Shown here piece by piece: positions 30,541 through 40,669 of a stretch of DNA of 48,191 bases. The notes beneath the pieces are model-generated. The model was not told the DNA's origin. It saw nothing but the letters and a program-made list of their open reading frames with translations, and searched no databases. A program made the position numbers and the translations under genes. Source of the stretch: a virus. The number at the start of each line of letters is the position of its first letter. Within the stretch, counting starts at the first letter, position 1. Location of the stretch: IMG/VR virus record IMGVR_UViG_3300022932_000154, positions 1 to 48,191 of that record; one strand, 5' to 3'.

Positions 30541-31298
30541 TGCATAAGATCACACTGGGTAAAAAAGATTATTCAGCCCCTTCATCCTGGAATGAGCTTA
30601 CCGGTGAGCAGCTGATCACCTGGATGAAAATATGTGCGAAGGATATCAAAGAAAAGGATGCGCTCAGGCTTGCTACAATCTGTTTTTATAACATCAACCA
30701 AAAGGATTTTTTTAAACTTAATGGAGCGCAGGAAATTCAGTTACTTGATACGCTCACTTTCCTTTTTGATCCAAAACCAAAACTGAATAACTGGGTAATC
30801 CCTGTTATAAAAACATTGTATTTTAAAAAGTATCACGGTCCTGCAGGCAGGTTTTCTAATATCACAATTAAGGAATTTAGGTACACTGAGCTGCTTTATA
30901 ATGCATACCTGGTTAAACAGGAGCCTGAACTTTTAAACCGACTAATAGCAGCCCTTTACAGGCCGAAAGGGAAAACGAGTACCGATAACGATGTTCGTAT
31001 CGCTTTAACTGATTTGGGTGTCTCAGCGCGCACGGAATCGGTGAATAAGCTATCTTCTGAAGTAAAGGATGCAATAGTATTCAATTATGAGGGTTGCCGG
31101 AATTACGTCATCACCAGGTACCCGACCATTTTTCCTAAAAGTGACAAAAGTCAAAAAGGGCTTTCAGATCTGATTGTACAAATTAAAGAGATCGCCGGTG
31201 GCAAGTTTGGAAACTTTGTCGAGACCGAACGGACCGGACTTTACTTGTTCCTTGATCACGTTCGGGATGAGATGGCAGAAAACGCTAAAAAGAAATAA
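30540..31298 (+). CDS. Late protein between lysis and tail genes, 252 aa
   Basis: The start shares a base with the spanin-like stop. The protein opens with MHKITLGKKDYSAPSSWNEL and is then helical, with a conserved-looking NITIKEFRYTELLYNAYL. In related Bacteroidota phages a similar helical protein with an N-x-x-x-x-E-F-x-x-x-E element precedes tail genes. A tail assembly chaperone or connector role is possible but unproven. Confidence 0.5.
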   Translation: MHKITLGKKDYSAPSSWNELTGEQLITWMKICAKDIKEKDALRLATICFYNINQKDFFKLNGAQEIQLLDTLTFLFDPKPKLNNWVIPVIKTLYFKKYHGPAGRFSNITIKEFRYTELLYNAYLVKQEPELLNRLIAALYRPKGKTSTDNDVRIALTDLGVSARTESVNKLSSEVKDAIVFNYEGCRNYVITRYPTIFPKSDKSQKGLSDLIVQIKEIAGGKFGNFVETERTGLYLFLDHVRDEMAENAKKK

Positions 31299-31300
31299 GA

Positions 31301-31882
31301 ATGAATGAAGATCAGTTTATCGAATACTTTGAGAACCTTGCCACCCAGAGCAGGGATATCAACCACGACCAGGAGAAAAAGAAATCATTCTTTTACATTG
31401 AGGATGCATTTACCCTGGATGAATTTGATGAGGCCCTGCGAAACGCTGCACAAACTCCGGTAATGATACTCGTGGCTGATGATGGATCTTTTACTGATAA
31501 CAATTCGGCCAACTATACTCAGGAAGTTGAAGGTGAGATACTGATCCTTGCAAGAATACAGCCTAAGAAGAATATCAGGCAGATCAGGGCGATGTGCCTG
31601 CCAATTGTCCTTAGTCTTTTGGCAAGGATGAAATTGGATTCATCTAAAAACAAAATTCTGCCTGATCCAAAAAAAAAGGTGTTTTTCCGGATTGAAGATA
31701 TTCCATATCGGAAGATCGGACCAATGAACTTGGAATGGTATGGATATGCGTTCAATTTCAAATTTATCTGTCCTTTCGGGTTTTCGGTAACATCCGGATC
31801 TTGGCGTGACATTGATGCCGTGGTGGTTCCGGTCACCATTGACGGATCACTACCCTCAGAAATACCAATGACTTTATCTTAG
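31301..31882 (+). CDS. Probable tail-completion or connector protein, 193 aa
   Basis: The alpha/beta protein has a helical start, then strands VEGEILILARIQP and FFRIEDIPYRKIGPMNLEWY, and an end with FKFICPFGFSVTSGSW. This resembles tail terminator-type proteins that cap the tail tube. It has close spacing to both neighbours (3 and about 8 bases). The role is inferred from order and secondary structure. Confidence 0.5.
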   Translation: MNEDQFIEYFENLATQSRDINHDQEKKKSFFYIEDAFTLDEFDEALRNAAQTPVMILVADDGSFTDNNSANYTQEVEGEILILARIQPKKNIRQIRAMCLPIVLSLLARMKLDSSKNKILPDPKKKVFFRIEDIPYRKIGPMNLEWYGYAFNFKFICPFGFSVTSGSWRDIDAVVVPVTIDGSLPSEIPMTLS

Positions 31883-31889
31883 ATTGCAA

Positions 31890-34166
31890 ATGAGAAATTT
31901 AAACATACCTACCAAACTGCCCACTAAAGATGTTCCTAAAGGAGATCCGCGGGGGCTTGTTGCAGCTTCAGAGATTAATACAATCGTAAAAGGAATTGAA
32001 GCAAGCGAGCTTGAAGGGGTTGCAAAGTCTTTGGTTGATGAAGCAAAAATTATCACTGATCAGCAGCTGCTTTCAAAAGCAGATTTAATTGATGAAAAGG
32101 TAGATCCTGATCAATTGCCGGATATTCGTTTTTCCGGACAATATCACATCAAAGAGGTGATTACCGAAAACGGGGTTCAAATCGAAAGGTTGACGCTGAA
32201 TATTGAAAATCTAAAAATTGCATTAGGGCTGACCGGATCCGTACCTCAGCCTGCTCCGCCTATCTGGGAATTTACTTCCGATCGAAAACTGATCGCTACT
32301 CATGTTCTGGGCGAAAGTGAGATTGTGATATCTTCTGATGGCATTAATTATGCTCCTTATGCGCCTATTCAGGTTGATGACCTGGCACATCTAGCAGGGT
32401 TCCGCAAAGCTAAAACAAAAGCTTCAGGGAGCCGACCAGAAAGTGATGTCGCTCAAAGTCCGGAAATAGCTGCTAAAGCCGTAGAATCTGGAATTGTGCA
32501 GCAGCTGGTGTCAACTACCAATTACAACAATCACAAGTACGGAATGCAAGGCGAAGCTTACGAAAACTTAAGTTTTTTCGAAGTAAAAAAGGTACTGGTA
32601 TCATCAAAAGGTTTTCAGTTTGAGTTTTCAAATAATTCAAATGCAATCATAGATGAAATTGCCCAGGATACTCTTTTGGATAATATTGTCAACTACAGAG
32701 GTTCATGTGAATACAATGGGGTAATTACACCTTTGCTTTTTAACGGCTTAAGAGATGTAGTGTTTGAGCCAGGAGATATCATCAAATGCGATTTGATTCC
32801 TGATTTGACAGTTTTATCCGGACAAGATATTTCCCTGGTGCATTATATAACTCTCCCACCTGGAGGAGCTATTCCGGTTAACAGGGTTGGTGTTCCTGAA
32901 CTAGGTGAAGGTTATGGTGAAGGTCCAAGAAATAAAGATTACACGGATGGCAGTACGCCAAGTGCAATTGTACTGGGGCCAATTTTTGCCACAACAGGTG
33001 TTTATGCTACTCCTTTAGAAGCGAATACTGATGTGGCTCTAATTGTTGCCGACTCTATTGGAGTTGGCGAAGGTGGCGCTGAGCCAGCGCGTTCACATTA
33101 TGACCTGGCTTGTATGAGATCTAACATACCATCCTTCAATATTGGACTCCGAGGCGATCAGGCTGGTTATTTTAATCAGCCTCAATACAGTACGCAAAGA
33201 AGAAAATATCTCATTCCTCAAAAATTCACATTAGGCTTTTGTGGGAAAGGGACCAATGATATTCAAAATGGTGGAGATCCGACAGGACAAACAACAGCAG
33301 CACTTCATATAGTTCATCAATACCTTGCTGGATTAGGCATGAAAGTATATCAAAGTACGCTCATCCCTAAAACGTCAAGTAGTAATAACTGGATTGACCT
33401 GGCAGGTCAGGAGTTTTTAAATAGAGAAGCCATCAGAAATGAGGTGAATACATGGATTAAGACTACACCTGCACCTTTAGAAGCCTTTATCGATTTAAAT
33501 TTAGTCATTGAAGATCAGAGTAGATGGGTGACTGATGGAACTGAGTTTTATGCAACTGTAGATGGTGTGCACCCTTCTCAAAATGGTTACGAAATAATGG
33601 CCGAAGAGGTACAAAGTAAAGTATTCAACGGTACCGGTGTGATACAGCTACAACCGCTTATAATTGAATCTAGTTTTCAGTATAACACTGGATTTGCGGT
33701 AGAACTGGAAACTGGAACAATTTATCGAACTGGTGTAGATGCTAATGCAGCGTTTTTAAAAAGAGTTACACCAGCATCTATCGTAGCAATAAGTCAAGAT
33801 TACAAATTCCCTTACACTCATAATGGTGAAAGTGCAACTGCTGCGATTTCTTGCGGTGTAGGTGTAGATCCTCACTATGGTGGCAATGATTCAATTATAA
33901 TTTTCAGAATACAGGATCAGGGATCAGTTAGATACCGACTCAATGGAGAGCAGGAAGAAAGAAACACCGGGAATATACTTCAACCAGGTGCCCACGTTCA
34001 GGCGCGTACTGATGGGGAATTGATTCATTTAGAATACGCTAATCCAGGGGATGATGTATGGACTGAAATTGCTAATGTATCGTATTCTGCAGTTGCCACT
34101 TTGGGCTTTAAAATAGGTGCAGTAGGTGACCGTTTTGGAGCCTATGGATTAAGAATTACAAAATAA
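31890..34166 (+). CDS. Tail protein with SGNH-hydrolase domain
   Basis: I use ATG 31890 (MRNLNIPTK); a TTG two codons upstream is in frame. The 758-aa protein has an N-terminal virion-attachment part (1-370). An SGNH esterase domain follows: block I VADSIGVG (Ser about 389), block III CGKGTNDI (Asn about 456), block V VDGVHPSQNG (Asp about 558, His about 561). A beta-rich C-terminal part (610-758, sandwich-like) probably binds glycans. It likely deacetylates or trims surface polysaccharide during adsorption. A second SGNH protein follows directly. Confidence 0.75.
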   Translation: MRNLNIPTKLPTKDVPKGDPRGLVAASEINTIVKGIEASELEGVAKSLVDEAKIITDQQLLSKADLIDEKVDPDQLPDIRFSGQYHIKEVITENGVQIERLTLNIENLKIALGLTGSVPQPAPPIWEFTSDRKLIATHVLGESEIVISSDGINYAPYAPIQVDDLAHLAGFRKAKTKASGSRPESDVAQSPEIAAKAVESGIVQQLVSTTNYNNHKYGMQGEAYENLSFFEVKKVLVSSKGFQFEFSNNSNAIIDEIAQDTLLDNIVNYRGSCEYNGVITPLLFNGLRDVVFEPGDIIKCDLIPDLTVLSGQDISLVHYITLPPGGAIPVNRVGVPELGEGYGEGPRNKDYTDGSTPSAIVLGPIFATTGVYATPLEANTDVALIVADSIGVGEGGAEPARSHYDLACMRSNIPSFNIGLRGDQAGYFNQPQYSTQRRKYLIPQKFTLGFCGKGTNDIQNGGDPTGQTTAALHIVHQYLAGLGMKVYQSTLIPKTSSSNNWIDLAGQEFLNREAIRNEVNTWIKTTPAPLEAFIDLNLVIEDQSRWVTDGTEFYATVDGVHPSQNGYEIMAEEVQSKVFNGTGVIQLQPLIIESSFQYNTGFAVELETGTIYRTGVDANAAFLKRVTPASIVAISQDYKFPYTHNGESATAAISCGVGVDPHYGGNDSIIIFRIQDQGSVRYRLNGEQEERNTGNILQPGAHVQARTDGELIHLEYANPGDDVWTEIANVSYSAVATLGFKIGAVGDRFGAYGLRITK

Positions 34167-34168
34167 TT

Positions 34169-34855
34169 ATGGCGCGTAAAGGACTAATTCACGGGGATTC
34201 TATCACTCAGGGATCAAATGCAACTACTCCTCAGTTAGCATATCCTGCTTTGTTAGGCGGTATTTTAGGAATTGATATCCTAACAAATGCTTCATCAGGA
34301 AGAACCGTGCAAGAAAGCGTTCTCTCATGGAATGCGACCAATAGTTTAGAAAACGTTATTTACAATCCTACGATAGCCCAACAGTTATATAATCCAATTA
34401 TTGAATATGATTCAATATTCGATTTTTTATTGTTTCGGCTTGGAGTCAATGATTGCCTGCAGAAGCCTGGGAGTTCCACTTCGGTTATGACCTTCAAAGA
34501 CACCTATAAACGATGTTTAAAATTTTTTATTAATTCAGGATGGCCAGCGAATATAATTCACCTGGTAAACATTGGGTCTTACTTAGGTTGGACGGATGAA
34601 GTAAAGGATGCAGTAATTGTCTATAATACTGCCATCTCAGAACTTTGCCTTGAATTAGGTCTCACATTGATTGACCTAAATTCATTTGACAAACAGCATG
34701 TAATTGCGGAATTGTACAGTGATGATGTCCATCCTAATAATTTGGGACATATGGAACATGCTCAGTTCATAGCATCAGAATTACAGAAGGAAGTTAATCC
34801 ACCTTCAGGAAACCAAACATTATACATCAAACACGGAAGATTCACCATATCATAA
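34169..34855 (+). CDS. SGNH/GDSL hydrolase
   Basis: The 228-aa protein is a compact SGNH hydrolase: HGDSITQG (Ser 11), RLGVND (Asn 94) and SDDVHPNNLGH (Asp 185, His 188). There is no signal peptide, so it is likely a virion part or a cytoplasmic enzyme. Two bases separate it from the larger SGNH tail protein and one from the fibre gene. Paired esterases next to a fibre suggest capsule or O-antigen deacetylation. Confidence 0.8.
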   Translation: MARKGLIHGDSITQGSNATTPQLAYPALLGGILGIDILTNASSGRTVQESVLSWNATNSLENVIYNPTIAQQLYNPIIEYDSIFDFLLFRLGVNDCLQKPGSSTSVMTFKDTYKRCLKFFINSGWPANIIHLVNIGSYLGWTDEVKDAVIVYNTAISELCLELGLTLIDLNSFDKQHVIAELYSDDVHPNNLGHMEHAQFIASELQKEVNPPSGNQTLYIKHGRFTIS

Positions 34856-34856
34856 T

Positions 34857-37800
34857 ATGAGCGTTTTACTTACAACACCACCTCCTCTGTTCGCATTTAG
34901 CTCTGACTTTATCAATGCTAAATTTACATGCCAGAATTACCTGAGCCAGGCAGCGGTGTTTTCTGTTAATACTGTTGAGGTTTACAATGCAGTGATCACT
35001 TTAAAGTATGGCGTAAAACAAGTGATCATGTCACCGGTTGCTGTACCAGATGATTCAGGTTTTCAATACGCCTCAGCTGGAACCCTCGAAGAGAAGCTGG
35101 TTAACTTCCAGAACAATTATCAATTAAATCAAGATTTCAATATTACGATATCGGGCGGTAAACTTTTACTTACGGCTAAAAAGGCAAATATTGGCTTTGA
35201 TATCATCGGTTATAATACAACGCCTGGACTCCCTGAAAAGGAGAAGCCAAACTATACGCTATCTCTAAACTTGTATTGCGAAAATATCGACAATTCAGGT
35301 TTTGAACTGATCTATTCCAGTAATTTAAACTTACTGCAGAATGAAAAAGGAATGATCTCTGCATCACTGGGGGATAAATTGGATGATTACATCTCGAAAA
35401 ATCTTAGAGAGAACTATCCGGATATTCCTGCCGGCAATTCAATCCTGTGCAAGAAGAGCTGCAGGAGATATTATTTTGAATATGCCGAACGATCAGGACA
35501 AACCATCCAGGTGAATAAAGTACAAAAGTCACCGGTTTATACTGTACTGCATGGTGGCCTTTCCTATACTGCACGATTCAATAGCTCGTTACAGGGCTTA
35601 ATTGCCCCAGGTGCAGCACCTGCGGACCGCTTCCTGAAGCAGGGAAACAATGCTATTACCACCAGGACAAATCAGCCCCAATATTTATACTATTTCAATT
35701 CCAGAGAAACCTTTAATGGAGGCTTGGAAGTTTTGATTCATTATAAAGATGGATCAGCGGAGTATAAAAATCAATACTTTGGAAACTTTGAGAGCTTACG
35801 CAAATACGCGTTTGACGTGAGCTATGACCAGCTGATCGCCCCTAAGGTACCGGCTGGTAAAATTGTCACCAGGTACGAAGTAAGGATGTTTGGTCTTGGA
35901 GCTAATAGTGGCGATAAATCTGAGGTAAGAAGTTATTATTTGAATTATGAGTATAAGGAATATGTTCGGTATTTTTTATCCTGGTCATCGTTCGGATCTA
36001 TGGACACTCGCTTGTGCTACGGTAAAGGAAATAGCGATTTTGAACTAAATCAGAAAGAAGCCGGTGTAATACTGCAGAAAGGTTACGATATCAAAAGAGG
36101 TAACTCTTATGCTTATGATTTATCACTTAAATCAGGATTTAAAGTCGCCACTGGTTGGATGAGCAGAAGAGAGCTGATTGCCAATCGTGATTTCTTTCTA
36201 TCTGCTTTCAAGTATAGATTCACCAGGGGACTCATGCTCCCTATCAGGATTGATAGCAAAACTGTTCCGGAGATTGAAGATGGTAAGAACTTATTTGCCC
36301 AGGTGTTTGAGTATAGTTACCAGTTCGATGATCATAATTTCACGGAAGGTGACGATGAGGAATCCGGAGTAAGCTTCGGGGATTTTTTTTTTAACTCCGA
36401 TCCTGTAGGAAATCCTACACAGGGTATTACGGAGCGGGATCCCACAGTGCCATCATGGGTAAAGTCAATTACACAAGCTGACATTGATAAATGGAATGCC
36501 GGTGGATCCGGAGGGAATGTTGATTTATCCAATTACTTTACAAAGCTTGATATCCAGAATTTCTTTTCCGGATCAGCCTCTATTGTTGGTTACCATAATG
36601 TAAACTGGGATACTGCTTTCACCTGGGGAAATCATGCCGGCTTATATAAGCCTGTGAGTTATGTTCCTGCATGGAGTGAAATTACTGCTAAGCCTACTTC
36701 CCTTGCTGGATATGCCATTTCTGATGCATACACCAAATCTCAGGTTGATCAGGGATTTATTAGAAATCAAATGGTTCTGCAGGTGAGCGCTGCCTTCAAT
36801 GTTAAAGGTGGAAGGTTCGATAACTATTTGACCGTACCGTTAAATGTTCCGGAAGCGAAGGTGCCCGGATCGTTATGGATAGGTGAAGGAGTAACCGCAG
36901 GCACTCCAGGGTCCGGAGGCGGATCTTCTTATTTGTCTACTTTGTTGGACGTTACACTTACAAGTCCTGTAGGTGGCCAGTCACTGGTATTCAATGGGCA
37001 GAAATGGATAAACCAAAACGTTATCTCAGCTGAACAGGATCCTACGGTTCCGTCCTGGGTAAAGTCCATTACCCAGGCTGATATTAATAAATGGAATCTT
37101 ACAGCAGGCGGACCTGCTGGTTATCATAATGTAAACTGGGATACAGCTTACTCCTGGGGAAATCATGCAGGATTATATAAGCTTTTGAGTTATGTTCCTG
37201 CATGGAGTGAAATTACTGCTAAGCCTACTTCCCTTGCCGGATATGCCATTTCTGATGCGTACACAAAGGCTCAGGTTGATCAGGGATTTATTAGAAATCA
37301 AACGATCTTGCAGGTTAGTGCAGCCTTTAATGTTAAAGGTGGAAGGTTCGATAACTATCTAACCGTTCCGTTGAATGTTCCTGATGCGAAGGTGGCAGGT
37401 TCATTGTGGATCGGAGAAGGAGCCAGTGCAGGCACTCCGGGATCAGGAGGAGGATCTTCTTATTTATCTACTTTGTTGGATGTTACACTTACGGGTCCAG
37501 CAAGTGGCCAGGCGCTTGTCTACAATGGTACGAGATGGGTAAATCAAAATGTAGTAACTGATTTGTCTCAGTATTATAACAAGAGTCAAAGTGATGCACG
37601 TTTCCTGGCAATACAAGGAACTGCAACGAACTCGACTTTATGGAATGGCAGGGCTAATGACTTAAGTAGTATTTATGATGTTGCACCAAGCGGAGGCGCA
37701 TACTTAGGTATAAACAGTGCCGGCATCATCATGCCATATACAGCTGCTTCGATGAAAGCTTTTTTAGGATTAGGCTCAGGGGCATATAATGATAAAACAA

Positions 37801-39098
37801 AATTATGGTCAGTTTCACATCCAAGTGATTTCTATATATCAAATACCTGGGACGGTACATACTGGCAATTAAGCTCCAATCATGGAGCTGCTGTGAACGT
37901 GGGCCACTCAAATAATTCTGAATTATTGAACGGATATGTTTCTGCAGTTACACCAACAGCAAATACCATTGCACGTAGAGATGCCAGCGGATATATTGAA
38001 GCTGCATTTTTTAAATCTGCTGTTTCAGCGCAATCGGCTAATGGTAGTACACCTGTCTCACTTTATGGCAATTTAGGAGCCGATGGATATCACTATTCAA
38101 TTAGTGCAACAGGTGTTAAAGCATTCTTAGGGTTAACGGGAAATAATTATGTGTCAAAGAATGCAAACAGTATATCAGCAGCAGGTACAGCTGATACCTA
38201 CTTCGGTAACGTGGTTACCTTTGCCTACAATTCAAGTGGGTCGCTATTCAATGGAACATTACTATCAGTTGGCGGTTTTGATGGAGGTTATGATCTACAG
38301 ATTAATGGTAGTTACGCTGACAATAAAATTGGTTTTAGAAATCGAAATGGTGATTATAATGGTTCTGGATCTAAATGGCATGGATGGCAGGAGATATTTC
38401 ACAGTGGAAATCTAGCAACCGTAAAAAACTACTTAAACGAAACACTGGATAGTGTAACAACCAGGGGAAATGCGACACCACAAACAATGTGGGTAACTGG
38501 TGTAAATCGCCCTGTTGGTCGTCCATCTGGGAAAGGCTTGTATATACAGCAAGAACCATCGGGTGCAGGCACATTAGAAAGCTATGATTATGCTACTTCG
38601 GCAGGCAATCCTTTAAATATCAATCCAAATGGAGGATTAGTTACTATCGGCAACAATTTATTGGCTAATGGATCAATACAAGGTCAACGCGGAAACTTTG
38701 GATATGATAGTGGGGTGGCTAATTCGGTAAATTCAAGTGATTGGTTCAGAACCATTGGGGCAAATGGTTGGTATAATGCAACCTATCAAGGCGGAATCCA
38801 TATGTCTGATACAACATACGTTCGAGTATATGGTGGTAAACAGTTTCTGGCAGCCAATGATATTAGAGTGTCTGCAGGATATGGTGTCGGGTTCACGATG
38901 GAAGATGGATTTGCTATCCTAAGACAAAACGGATATACACAATTCAGTTATGGTGGTTTATCAAAAATGGCATTACATTCAGGTGGTTTGGATGTAGTGG
39001 CTCAGCTTCAAGCACATACTATAAAAGCAACTAATAATTTAATCATGCCAACGGCCAGACCATCAAGTCCGGTACCTGGCTCAATCTGGATAGCATAA
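34857..39098 (+). CDS. Tail fibre protein with internal duplication, 1413 aa
   Basis: The N-terminal part (about 1-515) is a beta-rich attachment region ending near YSYQFDDHNF. A fibre shaft follows in which a roughly 175-200-residue unit occurs twice (about 525-725 and 726-900). Each unit has DPTVPSWVKSITQAD, YHNVNWDTA, AYTK, NVKGGRFDNYLTVPLNVP and a GSGGGSSYL hinge. The C-terminal 500 residues hold knob-like segments (FHSGNLATVKNYLNETLDSV) and end with PTARPSSPVPGSIWIA. It is the likely receptor-binding fibre. No S74-type auto-chaperone Ser/Lys dyad is obvious. Confidence 0.75.
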   Translation: MSVLLTTPPPLFAFSSDFINAKFTCQNYLSQAAVFSVNTVEVYNAVITLKYGVKQVIMSPVAVPDDSGFQYASAGTLEEKLVNFQNNYQLNQDFNITISGGKLLLTAKKANIGFDIIGYNTTPGLPEKEKPNYTLSLNLYCENIDNSGFELIYSSNLNLLQNEKGMISASLGDKLDDYISKNLRENYPDIPAGNSILCKKSCRRYYFEYAERSGQTIQVNKVQKSPVYTVLHGGLSYTARFNSSLQGLIAPGAAPADRFLKQGNNAITTRTNQPQYLYYFNSRETFNGGLEVLIHYKDGSAEYKNQYFGNFESLRKYAFDVSYDQLIAPKVPAGKIVTRYEVRMFGLGANSGDKSEVRSYYLNYEYKEYVRYFLSWSSFGSMDTRLCYGKGNSDFELNQKEAGVILQKGYDIKRGNSYAYDLSLKSGFKVATGWMSRRELIANRDFFLSAFKYRFTRGLMLPIRIDSKTVPEIEDGKNLFAQVFEYSYQFDDHNFTEGDDEESGVSFGDFFFNSDPVGNPTQGITERDPTVPSWVKSITQADIDKWNAGGSGGNVDLSNYFTKLDIQNFFSGSASIVGYHNVNWDTAFTWGNHAGLYKPVSYVPAWSEITAKPTSLAGYAISDAYTKSQVDQGFIRNQMVLQVSAAFNVKGGRFDNYLTVPLNVPEAKVPGSLWIGEGVTAGTPGSGGGSSYLSTLLDVTLTSPVGGQSLVFNGQKWINQNVISAEQDPTVPSWVKSITQADINKWNLTAGGPAGYHNVNWDTAYSWGNHAGLYKLLSYVPAWSEITAKPTSLAGYAISDAYTKAQVDQGFIRNQTILQVSAAFNVKGGRFDNYLTVPLNVPDAKVAGSLWIGEGASAGTPGSGGGSSYLSTLLDVTLTGPASGQALVYNGTRWVNQNVVTDLSQYYNKSQSDARFLAIQGTATNSTLWNGRANDLSSIYDVAPSGGAYLGINSAGIIMPYTAASMKAFLGLGSGAYNDKTKLWSVSHPSDFYISNTWDGTYWQLSSNHGAAVNVGHSNNSELLNGYVSAVTPTANTIARRDASGYIEAAFFKSAVSAQSANGSTPVSLYGNLGADGYHYSISATGVKAFLGLTGNNYVSKNANSISAAGTADTYFGNVVTFAYNSSGSLFNGTLLSVGGFDGGYDLQINGSYADNKIGFRNRNGDYNGSGSKWHGWQEIFHSGNLATVKNYLNETLDSVTTRGNATPQTMWVTGVNRPVGRPSGKGLYIQQEPSGAGTLESYDYATSAGNPLNINPNGGLVTIGNNLLANGSIQGQRGNFGYDSGVANSVNSSDWFRTIGANGWYNATYQGGIHMSDTTYVRVYGGKQFLAANDIRVSAGYGVGFTMEDGFAILRQNGYTQFSYGGLSKMALHSGGLDVVAQLQAHTIKATNNLIMPTARPSSPVPGSIWIA
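36430..37553 (+). repeat. Tandem duplication within the tail fibre gene
   Basis: Copy A (about 36430-37032) and copy B (about 37033-37553) are clearly homologous at DNA level. The best block is 51 identical bases at 36656-36706 and 37187-37237, starting GAGTTATGTTCCTGCATGGA. Copy A carries about 72 extra bases near its start. The identity shows recent duplication or ongoing homogenisation. Confidence 0.8.
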
Positions 39099-40255
39099 TG
39101 AGCGCGCCAAATACAGCATACCGAACAAAATCGGTAACAACAAGAAATATTGCCAATACAGCGGACCTGGTTACTCTGGTTGCAATACTGCAGAGTGACA
39201 AAGCTACTATGAAATCCCGCTTTTATCTGGACGGGATTACTTCGATAACACTTTCTGATGGCGATGGTGTAATTGGATATTGCCTAATTGGCTCAGCCAA
39301 TTATAGGATGCACAATACAGCACGAATAGGTAATATAAGGACTTACGATGGTGGCGATTGTGTTTTATTCAATGATGCTGGCTTAAACACTTTAGGATTT
39401 GTTGGCATGCCGGTGATCACCAACAGTAGGGTTGGGCAGCTTGCCGGATCCGTGCCTGCAAAATCTGCCTACTATGTGACCTCTGACATGGTAAAATGGC
39501 AATTTAGTATAAACTATGGTGCATGGAGTACGCCTGCTGATATCAGGCCATTAGCACAAGGCGTTGAGGAATCCGTAGCGTTTAACCATACAGATCTGTT
39601 TCAGGCTGGTAACCTGGTCCGGTTCCGTGGGGTTATCGTTAATGCTGAAGGAACTTTCACTGGTATTGAAACCGATGTGATTGAAATAAGATTAAGACTC
39701 GTTGTTTTAGCTTCAAATAATGCAGCTTCTGCAGCATTTTACAATTGGGTGGATGGTGAGCGTGAAAATTACTATACAGATTCACTTCCGTTGACTTTTA
39801 GTGTCGGAAGCAGGATTTTCGTTGATGATCCAGTGCCAATCAGTAATGCACAGTATGCACCTTCAGTATATTATTCAGATGGAGTTTATTGGTATCAGGT
39901 AAATTACGTTGCTGACAGAGATCGAAATGAAATCGTGGCTCGTGGCCTTGTGACCTCGTCATCCGGATATCCAAACAATTGGCCATCTAATGATCCTGCT
40001 TACGATAACCTGGTATCTAATACGCAACAGGCTACCTGGTACGAAGGCACAACTTATGAAGGTGCATGTACAGCTGGGCAGAATCAGGAAAATTCAATTA
40101 GAGTTTGGCTCAGGACTATGCAAAAAGGTAGTCAAACCTATTATCGCGATCAGGCTGGTACCATACCGTTAACAGGCTATTTCCAAATAGGTGGTGGTGT
40201 TTATCAATACGTTTCAGGTGCCAGATCCGGCAACGTTTATTTATGCGCAAATTAA
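39098..40255 (+). CDS. Tail-associated protein, 385 aa
   Basis: The start shares one base with the fibre stop. The protein is beta-rich with two zones: an N-terminal part (about 1-170) with repeated aromatic strands, and a C-terminal domain with TWYEGTTYEGACTAGQNQEN. The latter continues through Cys-containing strands to GNVYLCAN, reminiscent of C-terminal adhesive modules in Bacteroidota secreted and phage proteins. It is a probable fibre partner or tip. Confidence 0.6.
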   Translation: MSAPNTAYRTKSVTTRNIANTADLVTLVAILQSDKATMKSRFYLDGITSITLSDGDGVIGYCLIGSANYRMHNTARIGNIRTYDGGDCVLFNDAGLNTLGFVGMPVITNSRVGQLAGSVPAKSAYYVTSDMVKWQFSINYGAWSTPADIRPLAQGVEESVAFNHTDLFQAGNLVRFRGVIVNAEGTFTGIETDVIEIRLRLVVLASNNAASAAFYNWVDGERENYYTDSLPLTFSVGSRIFVDDPVPISNAQYAPSVYYSDGVYWYQVNYVADRDRNEIVARGLVTSSSGYPNNWPSNDPAYDNLVSNTQQATWYEGTTYEGACTAGQNQENSIRVWLRTMQKGSQTYYRDQAGTIPLTGYFQIGGGVYQYVSGARSGNVYLCAN

Positions 40256-40265
40256 AATAGAATAT

Positions 40266-40361
40266 ATGAATACACAGGATTTAGTATGGTTAGTGTTTTT
40301 GGCAGCTGCAAGTCTGCTGGTTGGTTATGGTATTGGTGTTAGAAGAAAAAAGAAAAATTAA
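40266..40361 (+). CDS. Tiny membrane peptide, 31 aa
   Basis: ATG 40266 to TAA 40359-40361. It is one hydrophobic helix (LVWLVFLAAASLLVGYGIG) followed by a basic tail (VRRKKKN). It has the form of a small membrane-active peptide and lies two bases before the next gene. Short, but its clean topology and spacing support it. Confidence 0.45.
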   Translation: MNTQDLVWLVFLAAASLLVGYGIGVRRKKKN

Positions 40362-40363
40362 TT

Positions 40364-40669
40364 ATGGAAATTATCACAGTAAAAGACGCTTCAGGCGCAA
40401 CGTTAGAAAAAAACACAGTAAGAACTGTAACTATTGATGTACTCACCGGAGCGATCACGCTGCAGGGTGATCACGCGATCGTTCGCAAAGATGGGAAGGA
40501 AATTACGACCAGCACTATGGGTGGTTTTAATGTACAGCCGGCTACTTCCACGATGCCGAGCAATCCTGCACTGCCTGCAGAAGATATTACGGCAATCATG
40601 GAATCGAAGCTTGATTTTCTGACTGAGCTGGAAGCAATGTTAACCTCGAAAGCCCAAATCACAGCCTAA
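40364..40669 (+). CDS. Small tail-region protein, 101 aa
   Basis: A beta-rich N-terminal half (VRTVTIDVLTGAITLQGDHA) is joined by a proline-rich linker to a C-terminal helix (AIMESKLDFLTELEAML). Its stop overlaps the next start by one base. It is possibly a tail assembly factor, given its place upstream of the tape measure gene. No family is known. Confidence 0.55.
   Translation: MEIITVKDASGATLEKNTVRTVTIDVLTGAITLQGDHAIVRKDGKEITTSTMGGFNVQPATSTMPSNPALPAEDITAIMESKLDFLTELEAMLTSKAQITA

Noticed and set aside
34857-39098. Diversity-generating retroelement acting on the fibre
   Set aside because: No reverse transcriptase or template repeat was found. The repeat in the fibre is a simple tandem duplication.
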